64,000 nucleotides of DNA from an uncultured Halomonas sp. (GCF_947493865.1 NZ_CANLTC010000009.1:1-64000); one strand, 5' to 3'; positions 52,026 through 62,041 are shown, counted from the first letter of the stretch. Numbers and translations: made by a program. Notes: generated by a model from the letters alone, not told the origin.

Positions 52026-52712
52026 ATGTCGCGCCAGCTCATCGTCGTCATTACAGTAGTAGTTCTGCTGGCCAGCCTGGGTCTGCTTTGGCAATGGCTG
52101 GCCATGCACGACGTACTGTCCGCTGAACGCTTGTATGGCTTCATCGATTACGCCTCGGCATGGCGGGATTCTCCCCTTGCGGTACTGGTAGTGACGGGGG
52201 TCTACGTTCTTGCCTCACTGGTGATGTTTCCACTTAGCATTCTGGTTGCCGTCACGGGACTACTGTTCGGCCCCTGGTGGGGCTTCGGCTATTCTTTGGC
52301 CGGCAGCCTGGCGACGTCGGTTGTCACCTTTTGGCTGGGGCATCGATTGGGTCGCGATGCGCTGTTGCGTTACGGCGGCCAGCGGCTCAACAAGGTTGCC
52401 CGGCTGCTTGCGGGGCGCGGTGTGCGTACCATGACACTCATCAACCTGCTGCCCCTGGCGCCCTTTACATTGACCAACATGCTCGCGGGCGCCTTTCATC
52501 TGAAGTTTCGCGATTACATGCTGGGATCGTTGATCGGCATCATCCCAGGGCTAATTGGCGTTTCCCTTCTGGGTAGCCAACTGGGATCGCTCTTTACCGC
52601 AGAGAATCGTAGCGAGCTGCTGTATGCCCTGGGCGGCATCGTGCTGGCGGTTATCGTACTGACAGGTCTGAAGCGTTACAGCACCAGGAAACAGCGGGCC
52701 AAGCGGTTATAG
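52026..52712 (+). CDS. TVP38/TMEM64 family membrane protein
   Basis: Protein of 228 residues with the SNARE-associated (DedA superfamily, VTT) domain. Five or six hydrophobic segments, including LVMFPLSILVAVTGLLFGPWWGFGYSLAGSLATSVVTFWLGHRLGRD near residue 62 with the FGP....G....G......F..G motif, and LINLLPLAPFTLTNMLAGAF. Eukaryotic and bacterial DedA-fold proteins include lipid flippases or scramblases, and such a role is possible. Single gene, convergent with the glycosyltransferase. Confidence 0.88.
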   Translation: MSRQLIVVITVVVLLASLGLLWQWLAMHDVLSAERLYGFIDYASAWRDSPLAVLVVTGVYVLASLVMFPLSILVAVTGLLFGPWWGFGYSLAGSLATSVVTFWLGHRLGRDALLRYGGQRLNKVARLLAGRGVRTMTLINLLPLAPFTLTNMLAGAFHLKFRDYMLGSLIGIIPGLIGVSLLGSQLGSLFTAENRSELLYALGGIVLAVIVLTGLKRYSTRKQRAKRL

Positions 52713-52741
52713 TCGCCGGTCCATGCTCCATGGGTGTCGTT

Positions 52742-54049
52742 CTAGAGTACCTTGGACTCTTCATCGGCGGGGTTGATCAGGCCCAGCATGGGTTGATCCT
52801 GAAAGACCGAGCGCAGTACACGTCCGCGATGGCGCAGCATCTGCCATTCGGCTCCCAGGCGCTTGCGCACTCGCTCCCAGGCATCCTGATCGGCGTGACT
52901 CACTGGCCCGCCGGCGGCGATGGCACGACGATAGACCTTGAGGCAGCGTGCCGCACAACAGCTTTCATCGAATGCCTTTGCGGTCTTGAGCGCTCCCTCG
53001 CGTAACTGATCGCGATGAGCCTTGTCCTGCATATTGTTCAGTGTCGCCGCGAGTGCCTGGGCATCATTACTCGCAAGCAGGTATCCGTTCTCGGCGTTTA
53101 TCAACACCTCTCGCACCCCTGGCGCATCGATAGCGACGACGGGTAGACCCGCGGCCATCGCCTCGACCAGCACCATACCCTGTGTCTCACTGTGAGAAGC
53201 GAAGGCAAATACGTCCATGGCATGGTAGGCATCGATCAGTTTCTGATCGTACAACTTCCCCGTAAAATGAAACCGATCCGCAACGCCCGCGCTTACCGCT
53301 ACGTCATGCATCGCCATACGGGCATCACCATCCCCTACGATCAGAAAGTGCGCCTTGGGCTCTTCGACCAGCAAGCGCGTCACGGCATCCGCCAGAAACG
53401 GCAGGTTCTTTTCCTGAGCCAACCGGCCGACATGCCCTACCACATAAGCGTCGTCGCTTATCCCCATGCGTTGGCGCAGCCAGGCGCCCTCACCACAGGA
53501 AAAACGCCGGGTATCGACGCCGCTCGGGGCCACATAGATGGCATCATTGGCACCGCGCCGGAGCATGAGATCTCGAACGCTGCTGCTGGGCGCAATCACC
53601 GCATCGCACAGTTTGGTATATTCGGTGGGCAGTGCCACCGCGAAGCGCTGCATGCGAGGCGAACTGCCTGGGACATAGTGGGTGTAATGTTCATACAGCG
53701 TGTGATGGGTAAAGATCAGCGGCAGACCGTAGGTTTCCGCCGCACGAGCAGCGGTATCGCCAAGTAGAAAAGGATGGTGTGAATGTACGATGTCAGGTTC
53801 AAACGCTTCGATTGCCTCGTAAAGTTGACCCGGAATCGGCACGGGTAGCGAGAAATCGCTGCCATTGAAATGCTGAACTGCCGCGACACGGATCACATCC
53901 GCCTCATGACGTGGCTGCCCCTCCAGCTTGGGTGCCACTACCAATACTTGATGCCCTTCCGCCTGCAGGCGAGTCTTGAGCCGCTGAACCGACTCGCTCA
54001 CACCGCCCACGATCGGTCGGTAGGTATTGGTAAACATGAGAATATTCAA
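52742..54049 (-). CDS. GT4 glycosyltransferase
   Basis: Retaining glycosyltransferase of the GT-B fold, family 4, about 435 residues. N-terminal domain has FTNTYRPIVGGVSESVQRL (acceptor-binding), HSHHPFLLGDTA and a central GVGHVGR.AQEKN; the C-terminal nucleotide-sugar domain has GDGDARMAM and FASHSETQGMVLVEAMAAGLPVVAIDAPGVRE with the EX7E motif. TTG at 54049 is chosen because AGGGGAGG lies eight bases upstream. It resembles glycolipid mannosyl- or glucosyltransferases. Sugar and acceptor are unknown. Confidence 0.88.
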   Translation of the reverse strand: MNILMFTNTYRPIVGGVSESVQRLKTRLQAEGHQVLVVAPKLEGQPRHEADVIRVAAVQHFNGSDFSLPVPIPGQLYEAIEAFEPDIVHSHHPFLLGDTAARAAETYGLPLIFTHHTLYEHYTHYVPGSSPRMQRFAVALPTEYTKLCDAVIAPSSSVRDLMLRRGANDAIYVAPSGVDTRRFSCGEGAWLRQRMGISDDAYVVGHVGRLAQEKNLPFLADAVTRLLVEEPKAHFLIVGDGDARMAMHDVAVSAGVADRFHFTGKLYDQKLIDAYHAMDVFAFASHSETQGMVLVEAMAAGLPVVAIDAPGVREVLINAENGYLLASNDAQALAATLNNMQDKAHRDQLREGALKTAKAFDESCCAARCLKVYRRAIAAGGPVSHADQDAWERVRKRLGAEWQMLRHRGRVLRSVFQDQPMLGLINPADEESKVL

Positions 54050-54329
54050 GCCATTGTCCTCCCCTGGCCATTGACGCCGCTCACTTGCTCGTAGCCTATG
54101 ATACGTTGCTATCGCCTTGCTGCCAGTGCTTTTATTGTCCCGCATTCATTGTGGTTACCTTCCATCAGCATAGGCGATGGAGCCTGCCCGCACGTACTCG
54201 TGAAGCGTGGATCGTCGGGGCTGCTAAACTGACGACTCAATGGTTTTGCACAGGGTTTCCATGCGGACGACTTGCCATCCCGATGCAATCCATGGCACGC
54301 CATCTTATCAAGCTAACGAGGAGTTTTTC

Positions 54330-55415
54330 ATGGCTTATCGTATCGCAGTCATTCCTGGCGACGGCATCGGTACCGAGGTGATGCCCGAAGGCGTGCGCGT
54401 GCTGGAAGCCGCAGCCGAAGGTTTTGGCATCGACCTGACTTTCGAACACTTCGATTTCGCCAGCTGCGACTACTACCTGGAACATGGCCGGATGCTGCCG
54501 GATGACTGGTTCGACATTCTCTCCAAATTCGACGCGATCTACTTTGGCGCCGTCGGCTGGCCGGAGAAGGTGCCGGATCATATCTCCCTGTGGGGCTCCC
54601 TCTTGCAGTTTCGCCGCGCCTTCGATCAGTACATCAACCTGCGACCCTGCCGCCTGATGCCGGGCATCAAGAGCCCCTTGGCCGACCGTGAACCGGGCGA
54701 CATCGACTTCTATGTGGTGCGCGAGAACACCGAAGGAGAATACTCAAGCGTCGGTGGCAGAATGTTCGAGGGCACGGAGCGCGAGGTGGTCATTCAAGAC
54801 ACCGTCATGACGCGGGTAGGCATCGATCGGGTACTCGACTACGCCTTCAAGCTTGCCTCCACGCGTCCGCGCCGCTCACTGACCTCGGCGACCAAATCCA
54901 ACGGCATCTCCATCACCATGCCTTACTGGGACGAGCGCGTGAAAGCCATGGCCAAGCGCTACCCTGACATCAGTGTCGATCAGTTTCATATCGACATTCT
55001 GGCCGCCAACTTCGTGCTGCATCCGGACTGGTTCGATGTGGTGGTGGCCAGCAACCTGTTCGGCGATATTCTTTCCGATCTCGGCCCCGCCTGCACCGGC
55101 ACCATCGGCATCGCGCCCTCGGCCAATATCAACCCGGAAGGGCGTTTTCCCAGTCTGTTCGAGCCGGTACATGGCAGCGCTCCAGACATTGCCGGCAAGA
55201 ACCTCGCCAACCCCATCGGTCAGATCTGGTGTGGCGCCATGATGCTCGAACACCTGGGTCATGAGAATGCCGGCAAAGCCATCGTTCAGGCCATCGAAGG
55301 CGTGCTGGGCGACAGCGCTCAGAAAGGCGTACTTACCCCCGACATTCGTGGCGAAGGCACCACTCAGTCTCTAGGGAAAGCCATTGCCGAGGCGGTGACG
55401 TCCGCGCGCTCGTAA
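54330..55415 (+). CDS. tartrate dehydrogenase / D-malate dehydrogenase (TtuC/DmlA)
   Basis: Beta-decarboxylating dehydrogenase of 361 residues, NAD- and Mn/Mg-dependent. IPGDGIGTEVMPEG near residue 8 begins the isopropylmalate-dehydrogenase fold. AVGWPEKVPDHISLWGSLLQFRRAFDQYINLRP near residue 73 matches tartrate/D-malate rather than LeuB enzymes. VVRENTEGEYSSVGG and SNLFGDILSDLGPA complete the family signature. Oxidises D-malate or meso-tartrate to pyruvate, CO2 or oxaloacetate. GAGGAG is upstream of the ATG. Stands alone. Confidence 0.9.
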   Translation: MAYRIAVIPGDGIGTEVMPEGVRVLEAAAEGFGIDLTFEHFDFASCDYYLEHGRMLPDDWFDILSKFDAIYFGAVGWPEKVPDHISLWGSLLQFRRAFDQYINLRPCRLMPGIKSPLADREPGDIDFYVVRENTEGEYSSVGGRMFEGTEREVVIQDTVMTRVGIDRVLDYAFKLASTRPRRSLTSATKSNGISITMPYWDERVKAMAKRYPDISVDQFHIDILAANFVLHPDWFDVVVASNLFGDILSDLGPACTGTIGIAPSANINPEGRFPSLFEPVHGSAPDIAGKNLANPIGQIWCGAMMLEHLGHENAGKAIVQAIEGVLGDSAQKGVLTPDIRGEGTTQSLGKAIAEAVTSARS

Positions 55416-55557
55416 TGGAAAAACGGCGACTGGATGAGAGCGAGCAACTGACATAATTGGACAATAACAATGTTTTGTATAGAATTTGCGTAGGTTTTGG
55501 CAGACCTGATTCACCCGGTTGGCTTATCCAAGGCTTGAATCATAAAAGGAGATAACG

Positions 55558-55998
55558 GTGACATTGTTCGAAGAACTTCGCGATGATCATGATACGCAAC
55601 GCACCCTGCTCGACCTGCTGGTCAAGACAGAGGGCAACAGTGAAGGACGCGACGAGCTGTTCCAGAAGGTGAAGGCGGAACTGCAGCAGCACGCTGCGGC
55701 AGAAGAGCGTGCCCTTTATGTGCCCATGATGGAACATGACGCGACTCAGGAAAAAGCGCGCCACAGCATCGCCGAACATCATGAAATCGACGAACTGATC
55801 GAGACCCTCGAAAATACCGACTACAGCTCTTCCAGCTGGGTCGCTTCTGCCCGGAAGCTTCAACACCTGGTGACGCATCACCTTGATGAAGAAGAGCAGG
55901 AGATGTTTCAGGCGGCTGGCAAGGTACTAAGCGACAACCAGAAGACGGAACTGGCCGGCGTCTATCGCAAGGAAATGGACGCTAATCGCAAAAACTAG
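55558..55998 (+). CDS. hemerythrin HHE-domain protein
   Basis: Protein of 146 residues with two hemerythrin/HHE helical pairs. The iron ligands are visible: DDHDT, HAAAEERALY, HHEIDEL and HHLDEEEQEMF. The protein could bind a diiron centre and sense oxygen, nitric oxide or iron. GTG is used as start with AAGGAG seven bases upstream. No signal peptide. Single gene. Confidence 0.92.
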   Translation: MTLFEELRDDHDTQRTLLDLLVKTEGNSEGRDELFQKVKAELQQHAAAEERALYVPMMEHDATQEKARHSIAEHHEIDELIETLENTDYSSSSWVASARKLQHLVTHHLDEEEQEMFQAAGKVLSDNQKTELAGVYRKEMDANRKN

Positions 55999-56086
55999 AA
56001 GCTGCTTGAATGGCGCACCCACCGACCTTGGCCTCGTCATCATGACACCAAGGTCGTGTTATCTTGCCGCGTAAAAAGGAGTTCCC

Positions 56087-56644
56087 GTGCGTTCATCGAC
56101 CACTTACAGCGCTCTTGCAGTGGCGCTTTTCGCCGCCACGCTAAGCGCCGGCTGTACCGGTATTCCTGAAGGCACACAGGCAGTACAGAACTTCGAACTC
56201 GATCCCTACCTGGGCCGCTGGTACGAGATTGCGCGTCTCGACCACTCCTTCGAGCGCGGCCTGGACTGCGTGACGGCACAGTACAGCCTGCGTGACGATG
56301 GCGGAGTCAAGGTAATCAATCGCGGTGTGAATCTTGAAGAAGGCGAACTGGATGTTGCCGAAGGCAAGGCCTATTTCCTTGAAAAGGAAAATGTAGGGCG
56401 CCTCAAGGTCAGCTTCTTCGGCCCCTTCTACGGCGGCTACAACATTCTCGAGCTGGATGAGAACTACCAGCATGTCCTGATCGCGGGTCCCAACCGAGAT
56501 TACCTGTGGATCATGGCGCGTACGCCGACCCTTGAAGAAGAGGTTTACCAACGCCTGGTCGAACGCGCCCGGACGCTCGATTTTGCAACGACCGACCTGA
56601 TCGAGGTAGACCAAGGTCAGGCCTGCAACCCTTATCGCCAATGA
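56087..56644 (+). CDS. blc: outer-membrane lipocalin (Blc-like)
   Basis: Lipoprotein of 185 residues with a lipobox LSAGC (Cys near residue 23). The lipocalin motifs are YLGRWYEIARLDHSFERG (G-x-W) near residue 42 and the later NILELDENYQHVLIAGPNRDYLWIMAR. Such proteins bind lipids or fatty acids and act in envelope maintenance. GTG start with GGAGTTCCC upstream. Confidence 0.92.
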   Translation: MRSSTTYSALAVALFAATLSAGCTGIPEGTQAVQNFELDPYLGRWYEIARLDHSFERGLDCVTAQYSLRDDGGVKVINRGVNLEEGELDVAEGKAYFLEKENVGRLKVSFFGPFYGGYNILELDENYQHVLIAGPNRDYLWIMARTPTLEEEVYQRLVERARTLDFATTDLIEVDQGQACNPYRQ

Positions 56645-56760
56645 ATTTCATTTTCCTACCGGCTTTTTTCACCTGCTCGACCTATCGGGTTGTGACAACC
56701 TCGCCTGTCTTGTATTAAAGATCTGTCTGGCATCCAACTTCATCCCGACAGAGTATCGTC

Positions 56761-57750
56761 ATGCTCGTTGATTGGCTCGATCTAACCTTGGAAGAGCGCG
56801 TTCCGCAAAGCCGCGAAGGCCGCTTGCCGAGTGCACGCTATGTGATCCATGCCCCGGGCGTTCTCGAGCTTCTGCCGGACGCGGCCAAGCCCCAGGCACG
56901 GGCCTGTGTGTTCTCGGCGGGCATTCACGGCAACGAGACGGCCCCCATCGAACTCGTTGGCGAAGTGCTCGCGCGCCTGGAAGCTGGCCTGGTGTGCGTC
57001 GGGGCGCCGGTATTGATCATTCTCGGCAATCTGCCGGCCATTCGCCTCGGTCAACGCTTTTGCATTACCAATCTCAACCGGCTCTTCCAGCGCGAACTCG
57101 CGGATGAAGGTGACGAACCGCAGCGCGCCCGGGAATTGATGGCCGCAGTGGACGACTTCTACAAGCGTCATCCCCAGCCACGCCTGCATTACGATCTGCA
57201 TACGGCGATTCGCGACAGCCACTATCCGCGTTTTGCCGTCGAGCCATTTTCGGATAACGTCATCACGACCCCTGAGCAGTGGCGCTGGTTGGCCGGTGCC
57301 GGGCTTCAGGCCGTTCTGCATCAACATCAACACAGTTGGACCTTCTCGCACTACTCGAAGCACTATCACCACGCTCAGGCATTTACCCTCGAACTGGGTA
57401 AAGTTCATGCTTTCGGAGACAATGACCTGGCCGCCCTGAGGCCAATGCGCGCATTGCTCGAGGCGTTGATTGCCGGAGGCGAGCCTCGGGAGACGAACCC
57501 CGGTAATATGGTCTTTTTCCGGGTCGCTCATGAGCTGATGCGTGAATCCGAGGATTTCGCCTTATGCTTCCCGGATGACACCCCCAACTTCAGCGAGTTT
57601 GATGTCGGCACCCGGCTCGCCCAGGACGCAGACGCAGGGGATTTCACCGTATCCGACGCTCCCCTGGCAGTGGTCTTCCCCAATGCCAAGGTGGAAATCG
57701 GTGCCCGGGCTGCCTTGCTGGCCCGAAAAACGCCGCCCCCGGACGATTGA
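56761..57750 (+). CDS. astE: succinylglutamate desuccinylase
   Basis: Last enzyme of the arginine succinyltransferase (AST) pathway, converting N-succinylglutamate to glutamate and succinate. 329 residues. Zinc ligands are the His and Glu of GIHGNETAPIEL near residue 60 and a later His in YDLHTAI near 150. The catalytic Glu lies in TLELGKVH near 205. The other ast genes are not in the window, but the ABC importer just downstream is of the arginine type. Confidence 0.94.
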   Translation: MLVDWLDLTLEERVPQSREGRLPSARYVIHAPGVLELLPDAAKPQARACVFSAGIHGNETAPIELVGEVLARLEAGLVCVGAPVLIILGNLPAIRLGQRFCITNLNRLFQRELADEGDEPQRARELMAAVDDFYKRHPQPRLHYDLHTAIRDSHYPRFAVEPFSDNVITTPEQWRWLAGAGLQAVLHQHQHSWTFSHYSKHYHHAQAFTLELGKVHAFGDNDLAALRPMRALLEALIAGGEPRETNPGNMVFFRVAHELMRESEDFALCFPDDTPNFSEFDVGTRLAQDADAGDFTVSDAPLAVVFPNAKVEIGARAALLARKTPPPDD

Positions 57751-57964
57751 CACGATGCTCGCCCGGGCCACCTGCCTGAACGGCAATCAACTATAAAACA
57801 AAAAGTTAGAGACTATTCTCATGATGCTTCCAGCCACAACAAATATGCTACGCCGCTCCGAATGCACATTACACTCTGACCGGTCGTCAAACGCCTGTTA
57901 GAATCGCTGACTTTTCGTCTCGAGTGCATTGCAAACTCAGCCTGCCCGTTACTTCGGAGCCTTT

Positions 57965-58735
57965 ATGGTCGATACCCCCCTGCCCCTTGAAGTGCGTAAT
58001 CTCAAGAAGCGCTTCGGCGACAACGAAGTCCTCAAGGGCCTGTCACTTCAGGCTCACCAGGGCGATGTCATCACCCTGATCGGCGCCTCCGGCTCCGGCA
58101 AGAGTACCTTCCTGCGCTGCATGAACCTGCTCGAGCAGCCCAACGAAGGCGAGCTGATCGTTCACGGCGAAACGATTCGCTTCAAGGAGACGCGCCAGGG
58201 CCGCGAACCCGCGGATTGGCAGCAGGTCGTCAACATGCGCGCCAAGCTGTCCATGGTCTTTCAGAACTTCAACCTCTGGGCCCACATGACCCTGCTTGAA
58301 AACGTCATCGAGGCGCCGGTGCATGTGCTCAAGAAACCGCGCAAGGAAGCCGTCGAACACGGCCGCGCCTTGCTCGATCGCGTCGGACTCCTGGATCGCG
58401 CCGACTACTACCCGGCCCAGATGTCCGGTGGCCAGCAACAGCGCGGTGCCATTGCCCGGGCCCTGGCCATGGACCCGGAGGTGATGCTGTTCGACGAACC
58501 CACCTCGGCTCTGGACCCGGAACTGGTCGGCGACGTGCTCAAGGTCATGCGGGACCTGGCCAAGGAAGGACGCACCATGATCGTGGTCACCCACGAGATG
58601 GCCTTTGCCAAGGATGTCTCCAGCCAGGTGATGTACCTGCACGAAGGCATGGTCGAGGAAGCAGGTCCGCCGGCGGAGGTGCTTGGCAACCCGCGCTCCG
58701 AACGCCTGAAGCAGTTTTTGGCCCCCAAGCACTGA
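57965..58735 (+). CDS. basic amino acid ABC importer ATP-binding protein (HisP/AotP type)
   Basis: ATPase of 256 residues. Walker A GASGSGKST near residue 43, signature LSGGQ-like SGGQQQRGAIARAL near residue 155, Walker B VMLFDEPTSALDPE and switch HE in THEMAF. The long spacer before the signature (RFKETRQGREPADWQQV) is typical of HisP/AotP. It begins the operon aotP-like, permease, permease, with the binding protein at the end. Probably imports arginine, ornithine, histidine or lysine. Confidence 0.9.
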   Translation: MVDTPLPLEVRNLKKRFGDNEVLKGLSLQAHQGDVITLIGASGSGKSTFLRCMNLLEQPNEGELIVHGETIRFKETRQGREPADWQQVVNMRAKLSMVFQNFNLWAHMTLLENVIEAPVHVLKKPRKEAVEHGRALLDRVGLLDRADYYPAQMSGGQQQRGAIARALAMDPEVMLFDEPTSALDPELVGDVLKVMRDLAKEGRTMIVVTHEMAFAKDVSSQVMYLHEGMVEEAGPPAEVLGNPRSERLKQFLAPKH

Positions 58736-58747
58736 GCGGAGATAAAC

Positions 58748-59464
58748 ATGATCGACCTGCAGGGTTACGGCCCGCGACTGCTTGAAGGGGCCCTGGTCAC
58801 CATCGAACTGGCACTGCTGTCATTGGTCGTGGCCATCATCCTGGGCCTTCTGACCGCCAGCGCCAAGATGTCACGCAGTTGGCTGCTGCACAAGATCGGC
58901 ACCCTCTACACCACCATCATTCGTGGCGTGCCGGACCTGGTGCTGATGCTGCTCTTGTTCTTCGGCGGTCAGATCGGCATCAACATGATCACCGACTGGC
59001 TTTATGACCGCTTCGGTATCGACATCTTCATCAACGTCAACGAATTCGCCGCCGGCGTGATCACCATCGGACTGATTTTCGGCGCCTACATGGCCGAAAC
59101 CTTCCGCGGCGCCTTCATGGCGGTGGATAGCGGACAGATCGAGGCGGGTCGTGCCTATGGCATGTCGGAAAGACTGATGTTTCGTCGCATCCGCTTCCCG
59201 CAGATGATGCGTCACGCTTTGCCTGGCCTGTCCAACAACTGGATGGTACTGCTCAAGACCACCGCCCTGGTCTCGATCATCGGACTGACGGACATGGTGC
59301 GGGTCGCCGCCGAGGCCTCCAAGGCCACTCACGAGCCCTTTACCTTTCTGATTCCCGTGGCGGTCATCTACCTGCTGATTGCCAGCGTCTCGGAATGGAT
59401 CTTCGCCCGCCTTCAGAAACATTATAACGTCGGATTCGGGGAGGCTGACGAATGGAACAACTAA
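58748..59464 (+). CDS. amino acid ABC permease (HisQ/AotQ type)
   Basis: Polar amino acid permease of 238 residues with five hydrophobic segments. IRGVPDLVLMLLLFFGGQIG near residue 58 matches the family, and EAGRAYGMSERLMFRRIRFPQMMRHALPG is the EAA loop that touches the ATPase. It overlaps the next permease by 13 bases. Pairs with it to form the heterodimeric channel. Confidence 0.9.
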   Translation: MIDLQGYGPRLLEGALVTIELALLSLVVAIILGLLTASAKMSRSWLLHKIGTLYTTIIRGVPDLVLMLLLFFGGQIGINMITDWLYDRFGIDIFINVNEFAAGVITIGLIFGAYMAETFRGAFMAVDSGQIEAGRAYGMSERLMFRRIRFPQMMRHALPGLSNNWMVLLKTTALVSIIGLTDMVRVAAEASKATHEPFTFLIPVAVIYLLIASVSEWIFARLQKHYNVGFGEADEWNN

Positions 59465-60180
59465 GCGCCTGGTTCACCCAACTGCTGGCCGACAACAGCA
59501 TCTTCACCGCCCGCACCCTGGGCTATTACGGCGAAGGCCTGGTCACCACGGTACAACTGGTGTTCCTGTCCCTGGTCATTGGTCTGGTGATCGCGGTGCC
59601 CCTGTCCATCGCCCGCGGCTCGAAGCGCAAGTGGATCAAGATGCCGATCTTCTTCTACACCTATGTGTTTCGCGGCACGCCGCTGCTGATCCAGCTGTAT
59701 ATGATCTACTACGGCGTGGTATTCATCGACGGCATCCAGGAGTCCTGGCTGTGGATTATTCTCGAGGAGCCTTTCTATCCGGCACTGATCGCCTTCACCC
59801 TGAACACCGTGGCCTATACCACCGAGATCTTCCATGGTGCGATCAAGGCGACTTCCAAGGGCGAGATCGAGGCGGCCCGAGCCTATGGCATGTCGAAAAG
59901 CCTGATGATGCGCCGCATCATTCTACCCAGCGCCTTTCGTCGCGCCCTGCCGGCCTATGGGAATGAAGTGATCTTCATGCTGCATGCCAGTGCCATCGCT
60001 AGCGTGGTGACGATCATGGACCTCACCGGCGCTGCGCGTCTGGTGTATGCGCGTTTCTATGCCCCGTTCGATGCCTTTCTGTTCGTGGCGGCCCTTTACC
60101 TATGCCTGACTTTCGCCATTCTTTACCTCTTCCGCTTTTTGGAGAAGCGCATGCTGGTTCATCTCAGGCCCCTGAATTGA
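59452..60180 (+). CDS. amino acid ABC permease (HisM/AotM type)
   Basis: Second permease, 242 residues. FRGTPLLIQLYMIYYG near residue 80 and the EAA loop EIEAARAYGMSKSLMMRRIILPSAFRRALP near residue 142 are canonical. It shares the operon and works with the preceding permease. Confidence 0.9.
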   Translation: MEQLSAWFTQLLADNSIFTARTLGYYGEGLVTTVQLVFLSLVIGLVIAVPLSIARGSKRKWIKMPIFFYTYVFRGTPLLIQLYMIYYGVVFIDGIQESWLWIILEEPFYPALIAFTLNTVAYTTEIFHGAIKATSKGEIEAARAYGMSKSLMMRRIILPSAFRRALPAYGNEVIFMLHASAIASVVTIMDLTGAARLVYARFYAPFDAFLFVAALYLCLTFAILYLFRFLEKRMLVHLRPLN

Positions 60181-60327
60181 TCTCGGTTAAAGCGTCAAAC
60201 GAGCGTTGGAAAACAGGTTCAATCAGAGGGTTGCCCCTCTATCGCCAAGCCGCCTGCTGCGCTAATGTGGTTTTGTAATCACCTTCAGCGTTACAAGCGT
60301 AAAACAATCAAAAGGGATACTGACGTC

Positions 60328-61101
60328 ATGAAAAAACTGTTGACCGTTACTCTATTGAGCGCCGCCGTACTGGCTGGCACCGCTCAGGCTCGCGACTATG
60401 ACACCGTCCGCTTCGGTGTCGACGTGCCCTACGAGCCGATGGAATACCGCACGCCGGACGGCGAATTGACCGGCTTCGACATCGACCTGGGCAATGCCCT
60501 GTGTGCCGAGATCGGTGTCGAGTGCGAATGGGTCGTGCAAGGCTGGGATGGCATCATCCCCGGCCTGATGTCACGCAAGTACGATGCCATCATGTCCTCC
60601 ATGACCATCAACGACGATCGTCGCAAGCAGGTGCTGTTCTCAGACCCCTACTTCACGCCTCCCTCTGCCTGGTTCGTCCCCGGTGACAGCGAGATTGACG
60701 ACCCGAGCGAAGAGACCTTGACGGACAAGAACATCGGCGTGCAGCGCGGCACCCTGCAGGACAATTACGCCAGCGACATGTACGGCAGCGTGGCCGACAT
60801 CAACCGTTATGCCACTGCCGACGACATGGTGCTGGACATGGAAGCCGGCCGTCTCGACATCGTCTTCCTCGACTTCCCGGTGGGCAAGTCCACACTGCTG
60901 GACAGCGAAGACAACGACTACAAGGTAATCGGCGAGATGATCACCGAACCCAAGGAGTACTTCGGTGACGGCTTCGGCATTGCCTTTCGCAAGCGCGACG
61001 AGGATCTAGCCAAGAAATTCAACGAGGCCCTGGCCACGCTGAAGGAAAACGGCACCTACGACGAGATTCGTCAGGAGTATTTCGAAGACAACGCCAAGTG
61101 A
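60328..61101 (+). CDS. basic amino acid ABC binding protein (ArgT/AotJ type)
   Basis: Periplasmic binding protein of 257 residues with signal peptide cut near AQARDY. The fold begins VRFGVDVPYEPMEYRTPDGELTGFDIDLGNALCAEIGVECEWV, then IPGLMSRKYDAIMSSMTI and QRGTLQDNY, as in LAO/HisJ and AotJ. It follows the permeases by 150 bases, so it may have its own promoter or processed transcript to be made in excess. Probable ligands are arginine and ornithine. Confidence 0.92.
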   Translation: MKKLLTVTLLSAAVLAGTAQARDYDTVRFGVDVPYEPMEYRTPDGELTGFDIDLGNALCAEIGVECEWVVQGWDGIIPGLMSRKYDAIMSSMTINDDRRKQVLFSDPYFTPPSAWFVPGDSEIDDPSEETLTDKNIGVQRGTLQDNYASDMYGSVADINRYATADDMVLDMEAGRLDIVFLDFPVGKSTLLDSEDNDYKVIGEMITEPKEYFGDGFGIAFRKRDEDLAKKFNEALATLKENGTYDEIRQEYFEDNAK

Positions 61102-61130
61102 TACTTGCGTAATTTCTCGACCACACAAAA

Positions 61131-61166
61131 AACACCGCGAGTCCTCCTTGGCTTGCGGTGTTTCAC
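61131..61166 (+). terminator. possible terminator after the ABC operon
   Basis: AACACCGCGAG pairs with CTTGCGGTGTT across a 10-nt loop, one wobble pair. The tail TTCACTTT is only moderately T-rich. Confidence 0.65.
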
Positions 61167-61291
61167 TTTAACGGCTACCACCCAACAACTATTCGACAGG
61201 AATTCTCATGCAAACTCCTCGGTTACTGCAGACCTGTGGGTAGCCGCCGAAGAAGGATGGAGGATCGATGAGGTGTGGGCGGGCGCTGCGT

Positions 61292-62041
61292 TTACCGGCT
61301 TTGAGCCTGGGACTTTGCGCCCAGCGTTTCGGCACGCATTGCTCGTCTCATGAAATTGAGTATCCAGCGCACCATCAGATGATCGTCTACCGGCGCATTG
61401 AGTGAAGCCATACCTTCGCGCAGGCGGTTGCCTGCAATGACGCCCTCACGCATCGCCATCACATCTGCCGAATAGGTCTTGGCAAACTCCGGATGCCCCT
61501 GCACCCCCAGGAATGTTTCGCCCACCTGGATGAGGTAGAACGGACAAAAATCGCTTTCCGCCAGCACCACCGCGCCTTCCGGCAAACGGGCCACCTGATC
61601 CTGATGGCTGACCACCAGATCGAGTCCTTCCTGCCAGGGCTCCATCCACTCGGTGCGCTGCGTGAGACGATTGAAGGACATGCCGACGCCCCAGCCGCGC
61701 TCGCTCCTGACCACCTCACCGCCAAGAGCCTTGGCGATCAGCTGATGGCCGAAGCAGATACCGACCAGAGGTTTGCCTGCCGCCCAGAGTTCCCGTACGA
61801 AGCCGCAAAGGGTCTCGATCCATTCGTCGCCGTCGTTGACGCCATGCTTGGAACCGGTCGTCAGCCAGGCATCCACCGCATCGACATCCGTGGGCATTTC
61901 ACCATCCTGACAGCGCCACACGCGAAACTCGAGAGTAGGGTCCACCGCCGTGAACAGACGCTCGAACATCTCCGGATAATTACCATGTTGGGGCAGCAAC
62001 GCCTCCATCACATCATCGCACTGCAGCAGACCAATACGCAT
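61292..62041 (-). CDS. class I glutamine amidotransferase-like protein
   Basis: Protein of 249 residues with the class I glutamine amidotransferase fold. Triad: Cys in GICFGHQLIAKALGG near residue 100 and His/Glu in GVQGHPEF near residue 190. It resembles stand-alone GMP-synthase-like and gamma-glutamyl hydrolase proteins (PuuD-related or YfeJ). No partner synthase is seen. AAGGAGG eight bases before the ATG makes the start firm; the longer frame to 62242 is not. Substrate unknown. Confidence 0.87.
   Translation of the reverse strand: MRIGLLQCDDVMEALLPQHGNYPEMFERLFTAVDPTLEFRVWRCQDGEMPTDVDAVDAWLTTGSKHGVNDGDEWIETLCGFVRELWAAGKPLVGICFGHQLIAKALGGEVVRSERGWGVGMSFNRLTQRTEWMEPWQEGLDLVVSHQDQVARLPEGAVVLAESDFCPFYLIQVGETFLGVQGHPEFAKTYSADVMAMREGVIAGNRLREGMASLNAPVDDHLMVRWILNFMRRAMRAETLGAKSQAQSR

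Noticed and set aside
60181..60260. Hairpin GAGGGTTGCCCCTC between permease and binding protein genes
   Set aside because: Stem is short and lacks a T tract; too weak to call an attenuator or mRNA stabiliser.
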